DNA of 64,000 bases from Sycon ciliatum (Eukaryota > Porifera > Calcarea > Leucosolenida > Sycettidae): positions 79,501-143,500 of the forward strand of contig NC_088655.1 in assembly GCF_964019385.1 (NCBI RefSeq), in the 5' to 3' direction. Both the position numbers and the translations under genes were made by a program. Positions 53,640 through 63,763 of this stretch are shown here, one piece after another. The notes beneath the pieces were generated by a model, which saw only the letters and a list, made by a program, of their open reading frames with translations, searched no databases and was not told the DNA's origin. Position 1 is the stretch's first letter, and the number at the start of each line of letters is the position of its first letter.

Positions 53640-54340
53640 AACAAGGAGTGGTCCAAGATGCAGGTATCCGTTGCCAAACATGTGCGGTAAACTTCCTTGT
53701 GAAATATACTGCCCAGCTGCACTCAGATCCTGGGGGCACGTGCTGTGCTGTGATGCTTCCATAATGCGTACTAACCTAGCTTCCAATTTGGAGGAGAGTG
53801 CGGATGCTGTGGACGTCTTCTCGCACACCCGTGCATAATGTCCCTTCACCCCGAATGCTTTACACGTGCGGGACATTTCCTAGTGACACCATGCAGGGTG
53901 CCTCCGCAGTAACAGCACCTGGTTTGAGGTGGCAACTCATCCTTTACTGCCTGGACCATGACCTCCGGTGCCTTTGAGCTGGACAATATGGGGTTGTCCT
54001 TGACGGTTGCCTCCCGCGATCAGCAGATATCCATGACGGATTTTAATGAGGGATATGGGAGGACAGACAGCAACTTACGGCGCGTGTCCACACAACGCAC
54101 CCCACGCATGATCCTGGTGACCATCTGCTGCTCCAAACAGTGATCACAAAGATTGGCATTTTTTGCAATGGCCTTGATGGCCACGACGAAGTCGTCGAAC
54201 GACTAACATGCCTCCTCCCGTCGACGACTGTCGTCCTGCATTTGCTGGAGGATAGGCAGAAGCCAAGCCGGTGGCGCGTCTGCCGGAATTTCCTCACTGA
54301 AGGACGCCGCGCTGGCTGATTGTCGCTTTTTCTTGCCCAT
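53640..54340 (-). pseudogene. Gypsy gag-like region with two zinc knuckles
   Basis: From an ATG at 54340 (MGKKKRQSASAAS) through a helical gag-like region (DDFVVAI, LEQQMVTRIMRGV, KLLSVLPY) to a C-Y-C...H...C knuckle (CCYCGG) and a second one (CKAFGVKGHYARVC). It is broken by an in-frame stop before SFDDFV and a shift between the knuckles. Confidence 0.75.
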
Positions 54341-54409
54341 CACCGACGAGGTGCTACACGTAGGTTCTAACTACTACAAATACATACATAAACCTGTTCA
54401 CTGCACCAC

Positions 54410-54581
54410 GTTATGTTCGCCTCTATCTCTGCGTGACCGACTCACACTCTCACACAACACAAGGAGTCCTGGGACAAACAACTAACTTCTTCAAGAAACT
54501 CAAACGAATATATGAGCTCACGGGCAGGGTTGCCCTGACCCGTGGCAAAGCGGTTTCCATGACGTCACGTCACCATACACA
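54410..54581 (-). repeat. Gypsy 5' LTR with adjacent primer-binding site
   Basis: Direct repeat of 44846-45016. The sequence complementary to a tRNA 3' end (CCTGTTCACTGCACCA, 54393-54408 on plus) sits immediately inside. Confidence 0.85.
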
Positions 54582-54711
54582 TGAGTTGCGTTTAGGAGGA
54601 AGTGCCCTTGGCTTGTATTCTTGCAGTCGACAAATTATAGTGATTTCTTTTGTTTGTTGCCGAGAAGAAGACTGTATTTTCCGAGGATACAGAACTAAAA
54701 TTTTTTGACGT

Positions 54712-55014
54712 ATGGCATTCTATTGTCGCCGGAAAGCAAGACCAAGCTGCCACGAGTACACCGCAGACATTGGTCATTATCAAATGACAACGAAGGAACT
54801 AAAAACAAAGTCCAAAAAGGCAAAGAATGCATTCAAGGCTGGTGCAAATGTCGAGGATGACTACGGCCAAGTTTCGTCAATCAACATGCTGTACCCGGAA
54901 TTTGAGAAATTGAACATACTTCAGGCCAGGTTGTACACAAAATACACTTCACGTCTACGATCATGTTGCCGCCAAGTCGTGCCGCCACCTCCGGAGGTCG
55001 CGGTCACGATTTGA
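54712..55014 (+). CDS. Unrecognised 100-residue frame
   Basis: A basic frame beginning MAFYCRRKARPSC, with a Lys-rich middle (TKELKTKSKKAKN) and a NMLYPEFEKLN segment. I do not recognise it. It lies between the gypsy LTR and a GCGCGCCCTAA sequence at about 55105 that resembles the terminus of the TTA-type MITE at 30794, so it may be part of a decayed DNA transposon. It could also be a chance frame. Confidence 0.25.
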   Translation: MAFYCRRKARPSCHEYTADIGHYQMTTKELKTKSKKAKNAFKAGANVEDDYGQVSSINMLYPEFEKLNILQARLYTKYTSRLRSCCRQVVPPPPEVAVTI

Positions 55015-55159
55015 AACGTGGCTGCGACATTTAGGTCAGTTGTATGCCGTTGCCATGCAACTTGGCCGCGTGGTCGCATGGACGCTGATTTTGGTCGCAT
55101 TGTAAGCGCGCCCTAAGCAGAAAACGGACAGACTACTGTGGCATTCAACGACCTAACAC

Positions 55160-56045
55160 CTAGCTAGAACCCATGCGAAGTACCTGGGCATCACGATAGA
55201 CGAGCACGTTCGATTTGACGAACACGTTAACAATGCTGTGAAGAAGGCCTCGCAGAAAGTGGGAGCACTCTGGAGAGCCCGCCGTTGCCTTACAAGAAAG
55301 TCCAGAGAGCAGTACGTGAAATCCGTTGTGATGCCAGATTTGCTCTACGGGTCCGTGGCGTTCTCTGGTGCCTTCGACAAGACCAGCGGTCCCGCCTTCA
55401 GGTCCAGCAAAACCGTGCGGCACGCGCCGTATTCGGCCTGCCACCTCGCACAAGCGCCCAACCTCTGCTTGCTCGTCTGCAGCTGTATGGCATCGAAGAG
55501 CTCCACAAGCAAAAGACCCTTATTATGATCTGGCGTTGCTCGAATGGTTGGGCAAGCAATGCACTGCAAGCCCTTCTGGAGCATCCCAGTACTCGAACAA
55601 CGTGCGCGCAACGCAGCTTGGGCCTTCGAGTGCCCAAATCTGCCTCCAAAGCCGGCCACGACCGTCCAGCCGCTCGCGGGTCCATTTCATGGAACACCCT
55701 GCCATCCGACGTGCGTGGTATTACCCAGCATCACCAGTTCAAACAAGCCTGCCTCCCGTTCTGTCTTGCTAGCAGTAGCACCCACTACTGAACACTACAG
55801 GAATCTTTGAACGTTTGCGGTACTCCACAGTACCAGTCATGTGCTGTTTACCGCCTCCCCGTTGTTGTATTCTAACGTTAACGTTATTCATTGACCGAGC
55901 GTTCTTTGCTTTGTACTACACCCTGCTATCATGTTAAGCTATTTCCTACAATATTTTGCTGTTTTCATTCGCTTCCATGTAATTCGGCGACACCGCCCGT
56001 TTGGTTCTGCGAATTCAAATAAAAATGTACCTGCCTACCTACCTA
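55160..56045 (+). mobile_element. 5'-truncated LINE with RT C-terminus and type A tail
   Basis: Plus strand: YLGITIDEHVRFDEHVNN, KVGALWRARRCLTRKSREQY, LLYGSVAFSGAFD, then one frame over LQNRAARAVFGLPPRTSAQ-like sequence to SISWNTLPSDVRGI and a stop at 55791. The 3' UTR ends with TTCGCTTCCATGTAATTC, a GGCG/CGCC hairpin, GCGAATTCAAATAAAAA and a CCTA repeat. Confidence 0.82.
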
Positions 56046-56419
56046 GAAGACATATCCATTGCGCAAAAAACAGCCTTCCAGCCGGGAATGTTCAAGGCTA
56101 TGGTAGGACATATGAGGGGAAGGTGACCAGCTAAAACTTGACAATACGGTCTAACTACAATTCGAAGCAGCAAAGCAACACACAACCCAACTTGTGTGGG
56201 TCAGAAATATCTAAAATAAATACAGAATGGTGAAGCTTTGCAAAAAAACCTTTTCGCTGGCGCTCGCGTTCCCCTTATAGGTACCCCCATAACTTTGAAC
56301 CAGCCTTCCCAGCTGGAAGGCTATTGGTTTGTGCAATGGAGACGTGTTCGAGATAGGTCTTGTGCTTACTTATAGCATTTTCTGACTGTTCATTATCTTC
56401 CTAAGGGTGTCCATGCGCC

Positions 56420-56716
56420 TTGATCCTTGAAGGGTGGCGGCGTTCCTACGGATTGATCCTTGAAGGGTGGTGGCGTTCCTACGGATTGATCCTTGAAGGG
56501 TGGTGGCGTTCCTACGGATTGATCCTTGAAGGGTGGTGGCGTTCCTACGGATTGATCCTTGAAGGGTGGTGGCGTTCCTACGGATTGATCCTTGAAGGGT
56601 GGTGGCGTTCCTACGGATTGATCCTTGAAGGGTGGTGGCGTTCCTACGGATTGATCCTTGAAGGGTGGTGGCGTTCCTACGGATTGATCCCTGGAGGGTG
56701 GTGGCGTTCCTACGGA
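56420..56716. repeat. 33-bp minisatellite, nine units
   Basis: Nine exact-length units of 33 bp (core TTGATCCTTGAAGGGTGG) with only a few substitutions in the first and last. As 33 is a multiple of three, both strands stay open across it; on the minus strand it would read as an 11-residue repeat SVGTPPPFKDQ. No start context or homology supports a protein. Confidence 0.95.
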
Positions 56717-56796
56717 TGCAAAAAACTCGGCCTCTATATTATACTTGAAGTAGACAAACTGAGTCTCACGCGAACCGTGAATTTTTTTGGGGGTGT

Positions 56797-56995
56797 GCAT
56801 TATCTTGTGACAGTAGTGGCCAGTTACTCATAACTCGTACCCATGTGTTCTTTCTCATGTATTTTTACACCCCCCCCCCATACATCAGAAAATAGTTATT
56901 CTCCCCTTGCCCCCCCCCCCCATCCGTCAGAATAGTTATTTATGACTGTAAGCAAACTTCCCTCCCCCATCCATCAGAATAGTAACTGTCCTTTT
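56797..56995. repeat. MITE terminus and degenerate poly-C repeats
   Basis: 56797-56857 contains CAGTTACTCATAACTCG and TGTGTTCTTTCTCAT, an end of the ACAGTCAG MITE family. It is followed by three imperfect units built of a C run plus CATCCGTCAGAATAGTTATT. Confidence 0.6.
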
Positions 56996-57277
56996 ATGGC
57001 TCTAAGCAAACGCAAACTGGTGATAATAATCTACATGTCTACAAGTAAAGGCTCAACGCTTAGTTATGTATCTATTTGTATTTATGGTCTTAAGTTTCAA
57101 ATACGATTACAGGGCACTTGTTTTTGTATCGCAAAGACGTTTCTATCAGTTCGAACAACACATGACGACCTAAGTAAAAATAAAGCATAATGGTCCTGGG
57201 CTTCAAGCCCTCACTTTCCCATTGAATTAGCTGTATCGGTGTTTGTGTTTGCTTGAAATGTCCTTTTTCACCTCAAG

Positions 57278-57389
57278 CACCAGACGGAAGCACACCTCCA
57301 AATACTGTTGGCTTGGTTGTGGGATCAATTATTGGTGTAGTCCTGGTAATCCTCCTGTGTTTAGTTGCCCTCTTGTACAAGCAGAAAAA
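57278..57389 (+). CDS. FN3 receptor transmembrane exon
   Basis: 112-nt exon, phase 1 in (TTTCACCTCAAG acceptor) and phase 2 out (GAAAAA|GTAAGT). With the G from exon I it reads APDGSTPPN, then a hydrophobic helix TVGLVVGSIIGVVLVILLCL plus VALLY and the basic stop-transfer KQKK. This makes the protein type I with FN3 domains outside. Cytoplasmic exons lie more than 6.6 kb downstream, outside the window, so it cannot be told whether it is a receptor kinase, phosphatase or adhesion protein. Confidence 0.87.
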
Positions 57390-57600
57390 GTAAGTTAGTT
57401 TTAACTGTCTTTATAAGCAGCTCATTTCCCCTACGGATGCTTTGAACTTGAAGTTCTCCCAATCCATTCAAAATTAATCACTTGCTTTGGCTTTCTGGTA
57501 ATATTTTCCAGAAGCTGAATGTCGTTGGTCCCAAACAATAATAAGAGGATGGTAAAAGTTTGTTTACTCAGAGCTTCACCCACTATGTGATACTATGTGA

Positions 57601-57637
57601 TCATCAGAAAACAGTGTACAGTGCTGTTTTCTGATGA
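57601..57637. other. Perfect 14-bp hairpin
   Basis: TCATCAGAAAACAG and CTGTTTTCTGATGA pair perfectly around a 9-nt loop. Function unknown; it may be the core of a small inverted-repeat element. Confidence 0.7.
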
Positions 57638-57939
57638 TTGCTTTTTTTATTTATTTTTACTTTGTCAATATTATTATTAGTATTTATTACTTGCATGTAC
57701 GCGTTGGAGTCAACCATGCAAGCATGATCCACAACTTCGCTTATGCTGAACATGATAAACAGGACTATGACGGGGGAAAGAAATTGAGCTAGAACGATGA
57801 TACAATGATATAATTATCATATACAATGTAGCTCATGGGTATTGAAGATATGTCATTTATGAATATGTCTTTAATTATGTCATTGAATATTGCAGCCTGA
57901 GTGATAACAATAGTGCTATTTCCTGAGTTTGACTGTTTC

Positions 57940-59890
57940 AGGACCTGTCGGAATATCACGATGCACAGATCTTCATGCATAGATCTCGCCATGCGGGTCG
58001 GTCATGGGCAATGGCTCGCAGGCTCTGCAGAGCGTATAAGTTCCCGAGCAATCCGGCATTGGCTTGGCGCAGATCTCCCACCAATGCCTGCGGCAGGGTC
58101 GTCCGCGGTCTACCCCTCCAGCATTTCTGTTGCTGATTGGCGAAGTACGCGGACATAGCCATAACAGCTGGAGATTCATCTGCCATCCGCAGGATGTGGC
58201 CAAACAGCCTCCAGCGTGATCTCTTGACCATGACACTCAAGGGTTCAGCTTCGCATCTGGCATAGAGAGCATCATTCGGTATTATTTGTGGCCATTTCAC
58301 ACCGATGAGTGACCTTAGCTGACGGCGGTGGAAGGAATCCAGGCGAGACAGAACGGTCACACTGACCCCCCACGTACCCGAGTTGTACGTCAGTACTGGA
58401 ACAATAAAAGTGCTGTACAGCCGCAGACGCAACTTCTCGCTGATGTGCTGATGCCTCTTCCAGAGGCTCCATAGGGACTGAAATGCTGCAGTCGCCAGCT
58501 GTTTTCGTCGCATAATATCCTCTTCGTCGCCCAGCAGCGAACCCAGCTTGCGCGTTGTCCTCCACTCTTCATCGATCCTGTCCGCACTTCTGAAGATGTC
58601 CGTATACTCAGTTTTGTCCCGGTTCATGATCAGGGACCACTGTGGTAGCACCGTGCTGGCAGTCGCCTCCACGTCCGCCAGCCAGGACTTTGAGGTGCTG
58701 ACAAAGTCTGCATCATCCGCATATACAAGTTCGAGCGGCAGACCGTTGTCGCTGAGAGGTCTTGCTGGCACCTCTTGCCTTAGTTGTCGGAGCGCAGCCT
58801 CCAGGTAAACCGTGAAGAGAACGGGGGAAAGGCAATCCCCCTGTGGCGTCCCCTTCGTTGTAGCAAATGATTCCGACTGGCACCTCCCAAGCTGAACACG
58901 AAGTCTGGTGTTAGAGATCAAGACCCTGATCAAGCGAACGTCATCGTCACTCAGAAACGCCTCCAGAACAGTCAGCAAGGTGTCTCGCTTGATCGTGTCA
59001 AAAGCCTTCCACAGATCAATGCCCAACAGGTGAACGGTGCTGTGGTAGCGCTGGGTCTTTGCCACAAGCCATCGATGTGCCCATACCACATCCGCGGTGG
59101 ATCGGCCAGGGCGGAAGCCGCTGTGCGTCTGGGCTAGGTACTGGTCAACCTTGGGTCTGACTCGAGCTAAAGTGAGGAGTGACAGGGTCTTCCGCAGCGT
59201 GTTGAGAAGAACTATCGGACGTAAATTTGATGGTGGTCCCAGCGGCTTGTTGGGTTTCTGAAGTGGGATCAGACTGCCACTGCCTATATCAACCACCTCG
59301 TGTTGCTCAAACATGCCGTTGAAAATGCTGGTCAACACAGGAGCCAAAGCATCACTTGCATACTTCATCAGTTCTGTGGGGATACTGTCGTCTCCTGCGG
59401 CACGGCCATTGTTCAGTTTCCCGAGACAGCCTGCAATCTCTGAAGATGTAATGGGAGTTTGCAGAGGACGTGGCTGTCCCTGGAACGGTGAGATGTCTGT
59501 GGCGCTTGGTGAGCTGAACTGACTTGAGAAATGGCTTCCAATTGCCTCAGCTGCTTCCTTCTCGTTTACTATGATTTTTCCGGTGTTGTCAGCAACTGTA
59601 GGCTTCACAGCTCCACGTCTCCGCATTAACTGAACAGCTTTGAACATTCGAGCACCGTCCCGCAACTTCTCCACCTCCTTTGCCTTTTCGTCCAGCCGTA
59701 ATTCTGCTTCCTTCAGCGCTGTTCTTCTGATGCTGTGAAGAATGCGGTTGCGTTCCTTCTTCAGGCCTGCCCGAGTACCGGTGTTGGTGATATTTTCGAT
59801 ACGTAATTTTAGTTCTTTTTGAGCCTGAGACAGTCGGCGCAGTTCAGGGCTGTCCTTCACACCACGCTTTGTCAATATACCCAGCTCTAA
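57940..59890 (-). mobile_element. 5'-truncated RTE-like non-LTR element
   Basis: Minus-strand element with an open RT frame ending at 57956. The truncation point is near 59890, where RT-linked coding (LRRLSQAQKELKLRIENI) gives way to unrelated sequence. Confidence 0.82.
57956..59890 (-). CDS. Non-LTR reverse transcriptase (RTE-like), 5'-truncated
   Basis: RT motifs: NLRPIVLLNTLRKTLSLL, GFRPGRSTADVVWAHRW, GIDLWKAFDTIKRDTLL (motif A), KGTPQGDCLSPVLFTVY (motif B), YADDADFVST (motif C) and NRDKTEY; C-terminal WRGRPRTTLPQAL. The open frame extends to 60046, but its first 50 or so codons are not LINE-like. The catalytic frame is undisturbed, so the insertion is young. It is a relative of the 17960-19939 RT, clearly diverged from it. 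The endonuclease is missing. Confidence 0.87.
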   Translation of the reverse strand, partial: LELGILTKRGVKDSPELRRLSQAQKELKLRIENITNTGTRAGLKKERNRILHSIRRTALKEAELRLDEKAKEVEKLRDGARMFKAVQLMRRRGAVKPTVADNTGKIIVNEKEAAEAIGSHFSSQFSSPSATDISPFQGQPRPLQTPITSSEIAGCLGKLNNGRAAGDDSIPTELMKYASDALAPVLTSIFNGMFEQHEVVDIGSGSLIPLQKPNKPLGPPSNLRPIVLLNTLRKTLSLLTLARVRPKVDQYLAQTHSGFRPGRSTADVVWAHRWLVAKTQRYHSTVHLLGIDLWKAFDTIKRDTLLTVLEAFLSDDDVRLIRVLISNTRLRVQLGRCQSESFATTKGTPQGDCLSPVLFTVYLEAALRQLRQEVPARPLSDNGLPLELVYADDADFVSTSKSWLADVEATASTVLPQWSLIMNRDKTEYTDIFRSADRIDEEWRTTRKLGSLLGDEEDIMRRKQLATAAFQSLWSLWKRHQHISEKLRLRLYSTFIVPVLTYNSGTWGVSVTVLSRLDSFHRRQLRSLIGVKWPQIIPNDALYARCEAEPLSVMVKRSRWRLFGHILRMADESPAVMAMSAYFANQQQKCWRGRPRTTLPQALVGDLRQANAGLLGNLYALQSLRAIAHDRPAWRDLCMKICAS

Positions 59891-60119
59891 AAGAATAAAG
59901 AAAGATAATGGTATGGAGACAAGAACAAACGTGATAACTAATGAGCAGGCGCTGCACCAGGACGCAGGAGTGATGGTGGGGCATTGATGGCTCTGCCGAC
60001 CTGAGGTGTCGGCATCATGGCCAAAAACACGCACGAAAAAAACCAAAAAATATAGAGCTGTACCGGTCAGAAAAAGCTATCATAGCATCATAGCGAGTCG
60101 ACTGCCCAGCGCCAGTTTG

Positions 60120-61385
60120 TGCTTCGAAGATGGCGATAAACGTTCGTTTTAATTGATTGCATTCTCTTGCTGTGGGGCGGCTGGGAAAGAAAAGCGGCAG
60201 GGAGGGAGTTCCAATCGCTGATGCTGCAATGTGGGAACGAGTGTTTTAGTGCCAGCGGGGCAGATGCAGGCAGCTGGTGTTGGAGCTGGTGGTCATGGCC
60301 ACTGACACTACTGTGCTAGCTGCGAGTTCTGGAGCTCGTAGAGAGGATATGGCGCGGTGGCAACACAGAGAGCAGCTGCGGAGGACTAAGGGAGCAATTC
60401 AGCTTGTACAGACAAGCAAGCGAGGCAACAGTACGGCGGATGATCAGGCTGGGTAGGTGTGCACCAGGGTCGACAACCTGAAGTGAGCGGCGCTTTTAAA
60501 AACATTGTTCACTCGTTGGAGGTGACTCTGCGCAGCTCCCATCCACACAAAAGGTGCGCACTCCGTGATTGGTTGTACAAACGCCTTGTATACTGTCGTC
60601 TGGCCGGCAGGGGTGAGGATGTGTGTTGCTCTGTTTAGGACACCAAGCCGTTGGCGTGCACGGGTGGCTTGGAGCGTAGGTGATCGCTAAAGGTCAACTT
60701 GGCGTCCACCTTCACACCAAGGTGGGTGATGCTGGTTGTCTCGGGTACCAGTGTGCCACCATACAGGAGTGGGGGAGGTCTAAGCCGGGGCATCTGAGAG
60801 TGGCTGTCATGGCCTGGGATTTGGTCGGTTCAAAAACCACTTTCCATGTACTCGTATAGTCGGTCAACGGACACCTTCAGTGACTGCTCGGCCACATGCG
60901 GGTGTGCTGGGAGGTGACTAAGCTGTAAAAAGTAGTGTCATCAGCGAAGGCCTCCAAGCTGGTGCAATCAGCGAGAACATGTGGCGCCTCGCTGACGTTC
61001 GCCGGGAAAAGCATTGGTCCAAGAATGCTGCCCTGGGGGACTATCTGCGCAGATGACATCCGCCCGCCAACGATGCACTGTAGAGAATGGGCATCCAGGT
61101 ACGAGGCCAGCCATCTCTGAAGCGGACCATCGATGCTGATGATGACTACGCCGCTCCGCAGCCCACAGCGCTTGCCCAGGCATTTTGAAGAGCTTGCAAA
61201 GCGTCCGATGTTCCAAGGCCTCTGCGATATCCAAACGGGTGCGGTGTAAGCAAGTGGTGGTCCTGAATATACCGGTAGTATACGACGCGTCTCTTTACAA
61301 GAGTTTTCACGACTTTCGAAATTATGCAGAGCACGGATACGCTTAGTGCGTGAAACTCGGAGTAAAAACACTTTTTCATCCTCTT
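60120..61385 (-). pseudogene. Degenerate LINE RT fragment (CR1-like)
   Basis: Frameshifted minus-strand coding: LCIISKVVKTLVKRRVV, FGYRRGLGTSDALQALQ, IDGPLQRWLASYLDAHSLQC, IVPQGSILGPMLF (motif B), LEAFADDTTFYS (motif C), THLGVKVDAKL, and a C-terminus with SISDWNSLPAAF near 60200. The endonuclease and motif A are lost or unreadable. Confidence 0.78.
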
Positions 61386-62684
61386 ATTGTTGTTTGAACT
61401 AGCTCTGCCTTTCAGTATAAAGCACTCTCTTGGACAGCATGAAACCTCTCTGTTTTGTGGGTGGTCCTCTGGGGCAAGGAAACAGGCCTAAGTGCCATCA
61501 GTATGTGTGGCACCTGTTGTGAGCTGCCTTTGTTGTGAACAACTTGTCAGCGCATTCTAGGTTCGGCCAGGTCCAATAAGTCCCTGCAGGCTAGTGCAAG
61601 ACAGAGCCCGAAATACTCTATTAACAAGCAATTATTCTATATTGTGAAGTATTATATCGCCAGTCTTCATCCGTTTCTCCGACACATAACGTAGAATCCA
61701 CCGGATAAGGCCATGGGCTTATCTGTTTCACAAGGGCCTTTCGGCGGGCTGAAACAAGAACATGGGCTTATACGCGGGCATGGGCTTATACGCCAAAACC
61801 TTGACCTGGGCTTATACGTGGGATCCTATAGTCTACGGTATTGCCGGTGGAGAGGATGAAAACCTCTGAAGAGAACTCATTCTTCAACGACAGCACTAAC
61901 TGCCAGAAAAACTTCTCACAGCAATCAAAAATCACCCAACTTTCACAAGTTCCAAATCCAGAAGTGCTACAGTCAACTTTGTGTATAACGACACTTGGCG
62001 GGGCATCAGAAAATTGTCGTTACTCGCGAAGTGTGCTTATACCCGAAGTCTCATTATGTGTATTACAGTTAGATGGGAGTTTGCTCTAGGCATGGGCATT
62101 CTGTCGTTATCCGCGAATTGTAGTTATATCCGCAGTCGTTATTAGCAAAAGTTGACTGTAGTCCGTACTAGGCATGCTTGCCTGGGTTGTACAGTATCGG
62201 TCAGAATAACGGAAATACTTCATGCACATGCATACAGTAGTGCCAAGTATGCTTCCAGTGTTTTGCAAAACGAGTACTTGCTCTTTTAAAACTTTCGAGC
62301 GAGTACTCGAGAGTTTTCCATGAGGCTGATACTATGTTCTGGCTCATGTACCAAGCACCAAACGAGGATGTTATTTACTCAATATCAGCGTCTTTTCTCT
62401 GTGAAGTCAGGGATAACTGACTCTCACAGACAGTACCAGGTAAAATAACATATTTATTGGCGGTGAGGCTTGGAAACCTGGAGCATTGTAATTTTGTATT
62501 TGGGATTGTACTCTGCCGCCTCGGATTGCTTGACCTTTGTTCTTTAAAATCCCATATTTGGATTATGACCATCAGTAGACCGTCATTCTAAGCAATATCG
62601 TCAGTGCACTGACAATTTTGTGTAGATCAACAAAACATAACGAATTTTTGTGAAAATTACTAAAATTACTAACTGGTTCGTATT
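61386..62684. other. Unassigned region
   Basis: Contains repeated GGGCTTATACG-type phrases around 61715-61830 and related CGTTAT phrases to about 62150. No coding frame or known element was recognised. Confidence 0.4.
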
Positions 62685-63763
62685 GAACGTTTTCGTTCCT
62701 TTCTTGTCACAATCCGACAGGAATGATGAGATTACTCAGGAGGCCATAACTAAGAAGGTACTATGTTGCGAAACTACAACACTCAATGAGTTGTGATAAA
62801 AGTAGTGGAAAAAAGCGAAGAATATCAAGGTGGGACTAACATCAGTAGCAGTGGTAACAGAAGAAGAATAAAGGAAAGAAAAGCAGAAAACACACTACAC
62901 CTCAAGAATTCTTCATGACGCATTCACGACCGATGGTGCCAAACCACTTCAAAGCCAGTACGTTCTCCTTCTGAATATATCATTCCGCATCCAGCTTACG
63001 AATGTACAAGACTTTAGCAAGATACAACTTAGACCTACAACGTGTCAAAACAAAAAGACCGAATTAGTACACCACTCACGACAACTAGCACTGATTGACA
63101 AGTGGTCCTTGATTGCCGACGTCCACTTTCCTGACTGTGACGCATCCATTGTTCTCACTTCCGATGTCGTTCATCCCGGATCCCTTCCATTGTGTACAAT
63201 GGCCCCGCATCTCCGAGTAATTCTTCCTGTATGCGTTGCCTCTGTGTCCAGTTTACTTGGTGTCTGCAGTATGCCATGTTTCTTGGCGTTCACGGTCGTT
63301 GTCACCTCCAGTAATGGTGCCTGTGATTCCACATCCGCACCGCACAGGGGCATCGGACATGGTACGGTCACTACGGTATTGACCATAACACAGTCACCAC
63401 TTCAATAAAATACACTGATCTGGGGTGTAAATTCCCACTTTTTTCGGCTCATCCACCACTCTCCCACGAGTAAAGTGTGCTTCAGATGGCTGACCTTTCC
63501 ACAATAGTACCCTCCCGAAGCCCCCGGTGCGTCTCTTCAGTTGACTTATCGTAAATCTTCTCAGACTCGGTACTTCTACTGATTCTGTTGCTCGTGTGGG
63601 TCGTTATTTCTCTCCCATGCCCACCTCAATTGGTCAGACCCACACACGACGAGGAGGAGAAGGAACACAGTGCTGCATGCACAGTGGCCGTAGACGAGGA
63701 TGATCTAGAACTAGATCGCACTCCACCTTTCGATGGACGACCACAACGAGGACGAGACTGGAT
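62685..63763 (-). pseudogene. Decayed Penelope-like element 3' end, minus copy
   Basis: The 3' UTR segment (62680-62740, TTGAACGTTTTCGTTCC) matches the Penelope 3' UTR at 5960-6010. From 62900 onward it matches the C-terminal coding of the 5' palindrome (antisense of QKENVL, the CREWYS region and the AT-hook-rich insert) with many indels. It stops near 63763, where an opposite-strand copy begins. Confidence 0.75.

Larger units (their letters stand above)
44846..54581 (-). mobile_element. Ty3/Gypsy LTR retrotransposon, decayed and nested
   Basis: Minus-strand element with 3' LTR 44846-45016 and 5' LTR 54410-54581 (about 171 bp each, TGTGTATGG... to ...CATAACA). A primer-binding site TGGTGCAGTGAAC is adjacent to the 5' LTR (54396-54408 on plus) and a purine tract GGGAGAGGGAG sits next to the 3' LTR. 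Internal order is gag, RT, RNase H, integrase. A LINE (45150-47510) and a TTAA element (49478-51987) are nested inside. Frames contain stops and shifts. No matching target duplication was found. Confidence 0.85.

Noticed and set aside
44841-54590. Target site duplication for the gypsy element
   Set aside because: Flanks (left GTTGA, right TGAGT) do not match, so no duplication is claimed.
56393-56833. Repeat proteins on both strands (SVGTPPPFKDQ and LILEGWWRSYG repeats)
   Set aside because: Explained by a 33-bp minisatellite that is open on both strands; neither has recognisable domains or a plausible gene context.
57624-57660. CTGATGA sequence as a possible hammerhead core
   Set aside because: No following GAAA box or stem II; it is one arm of a simple perfect hairpin.
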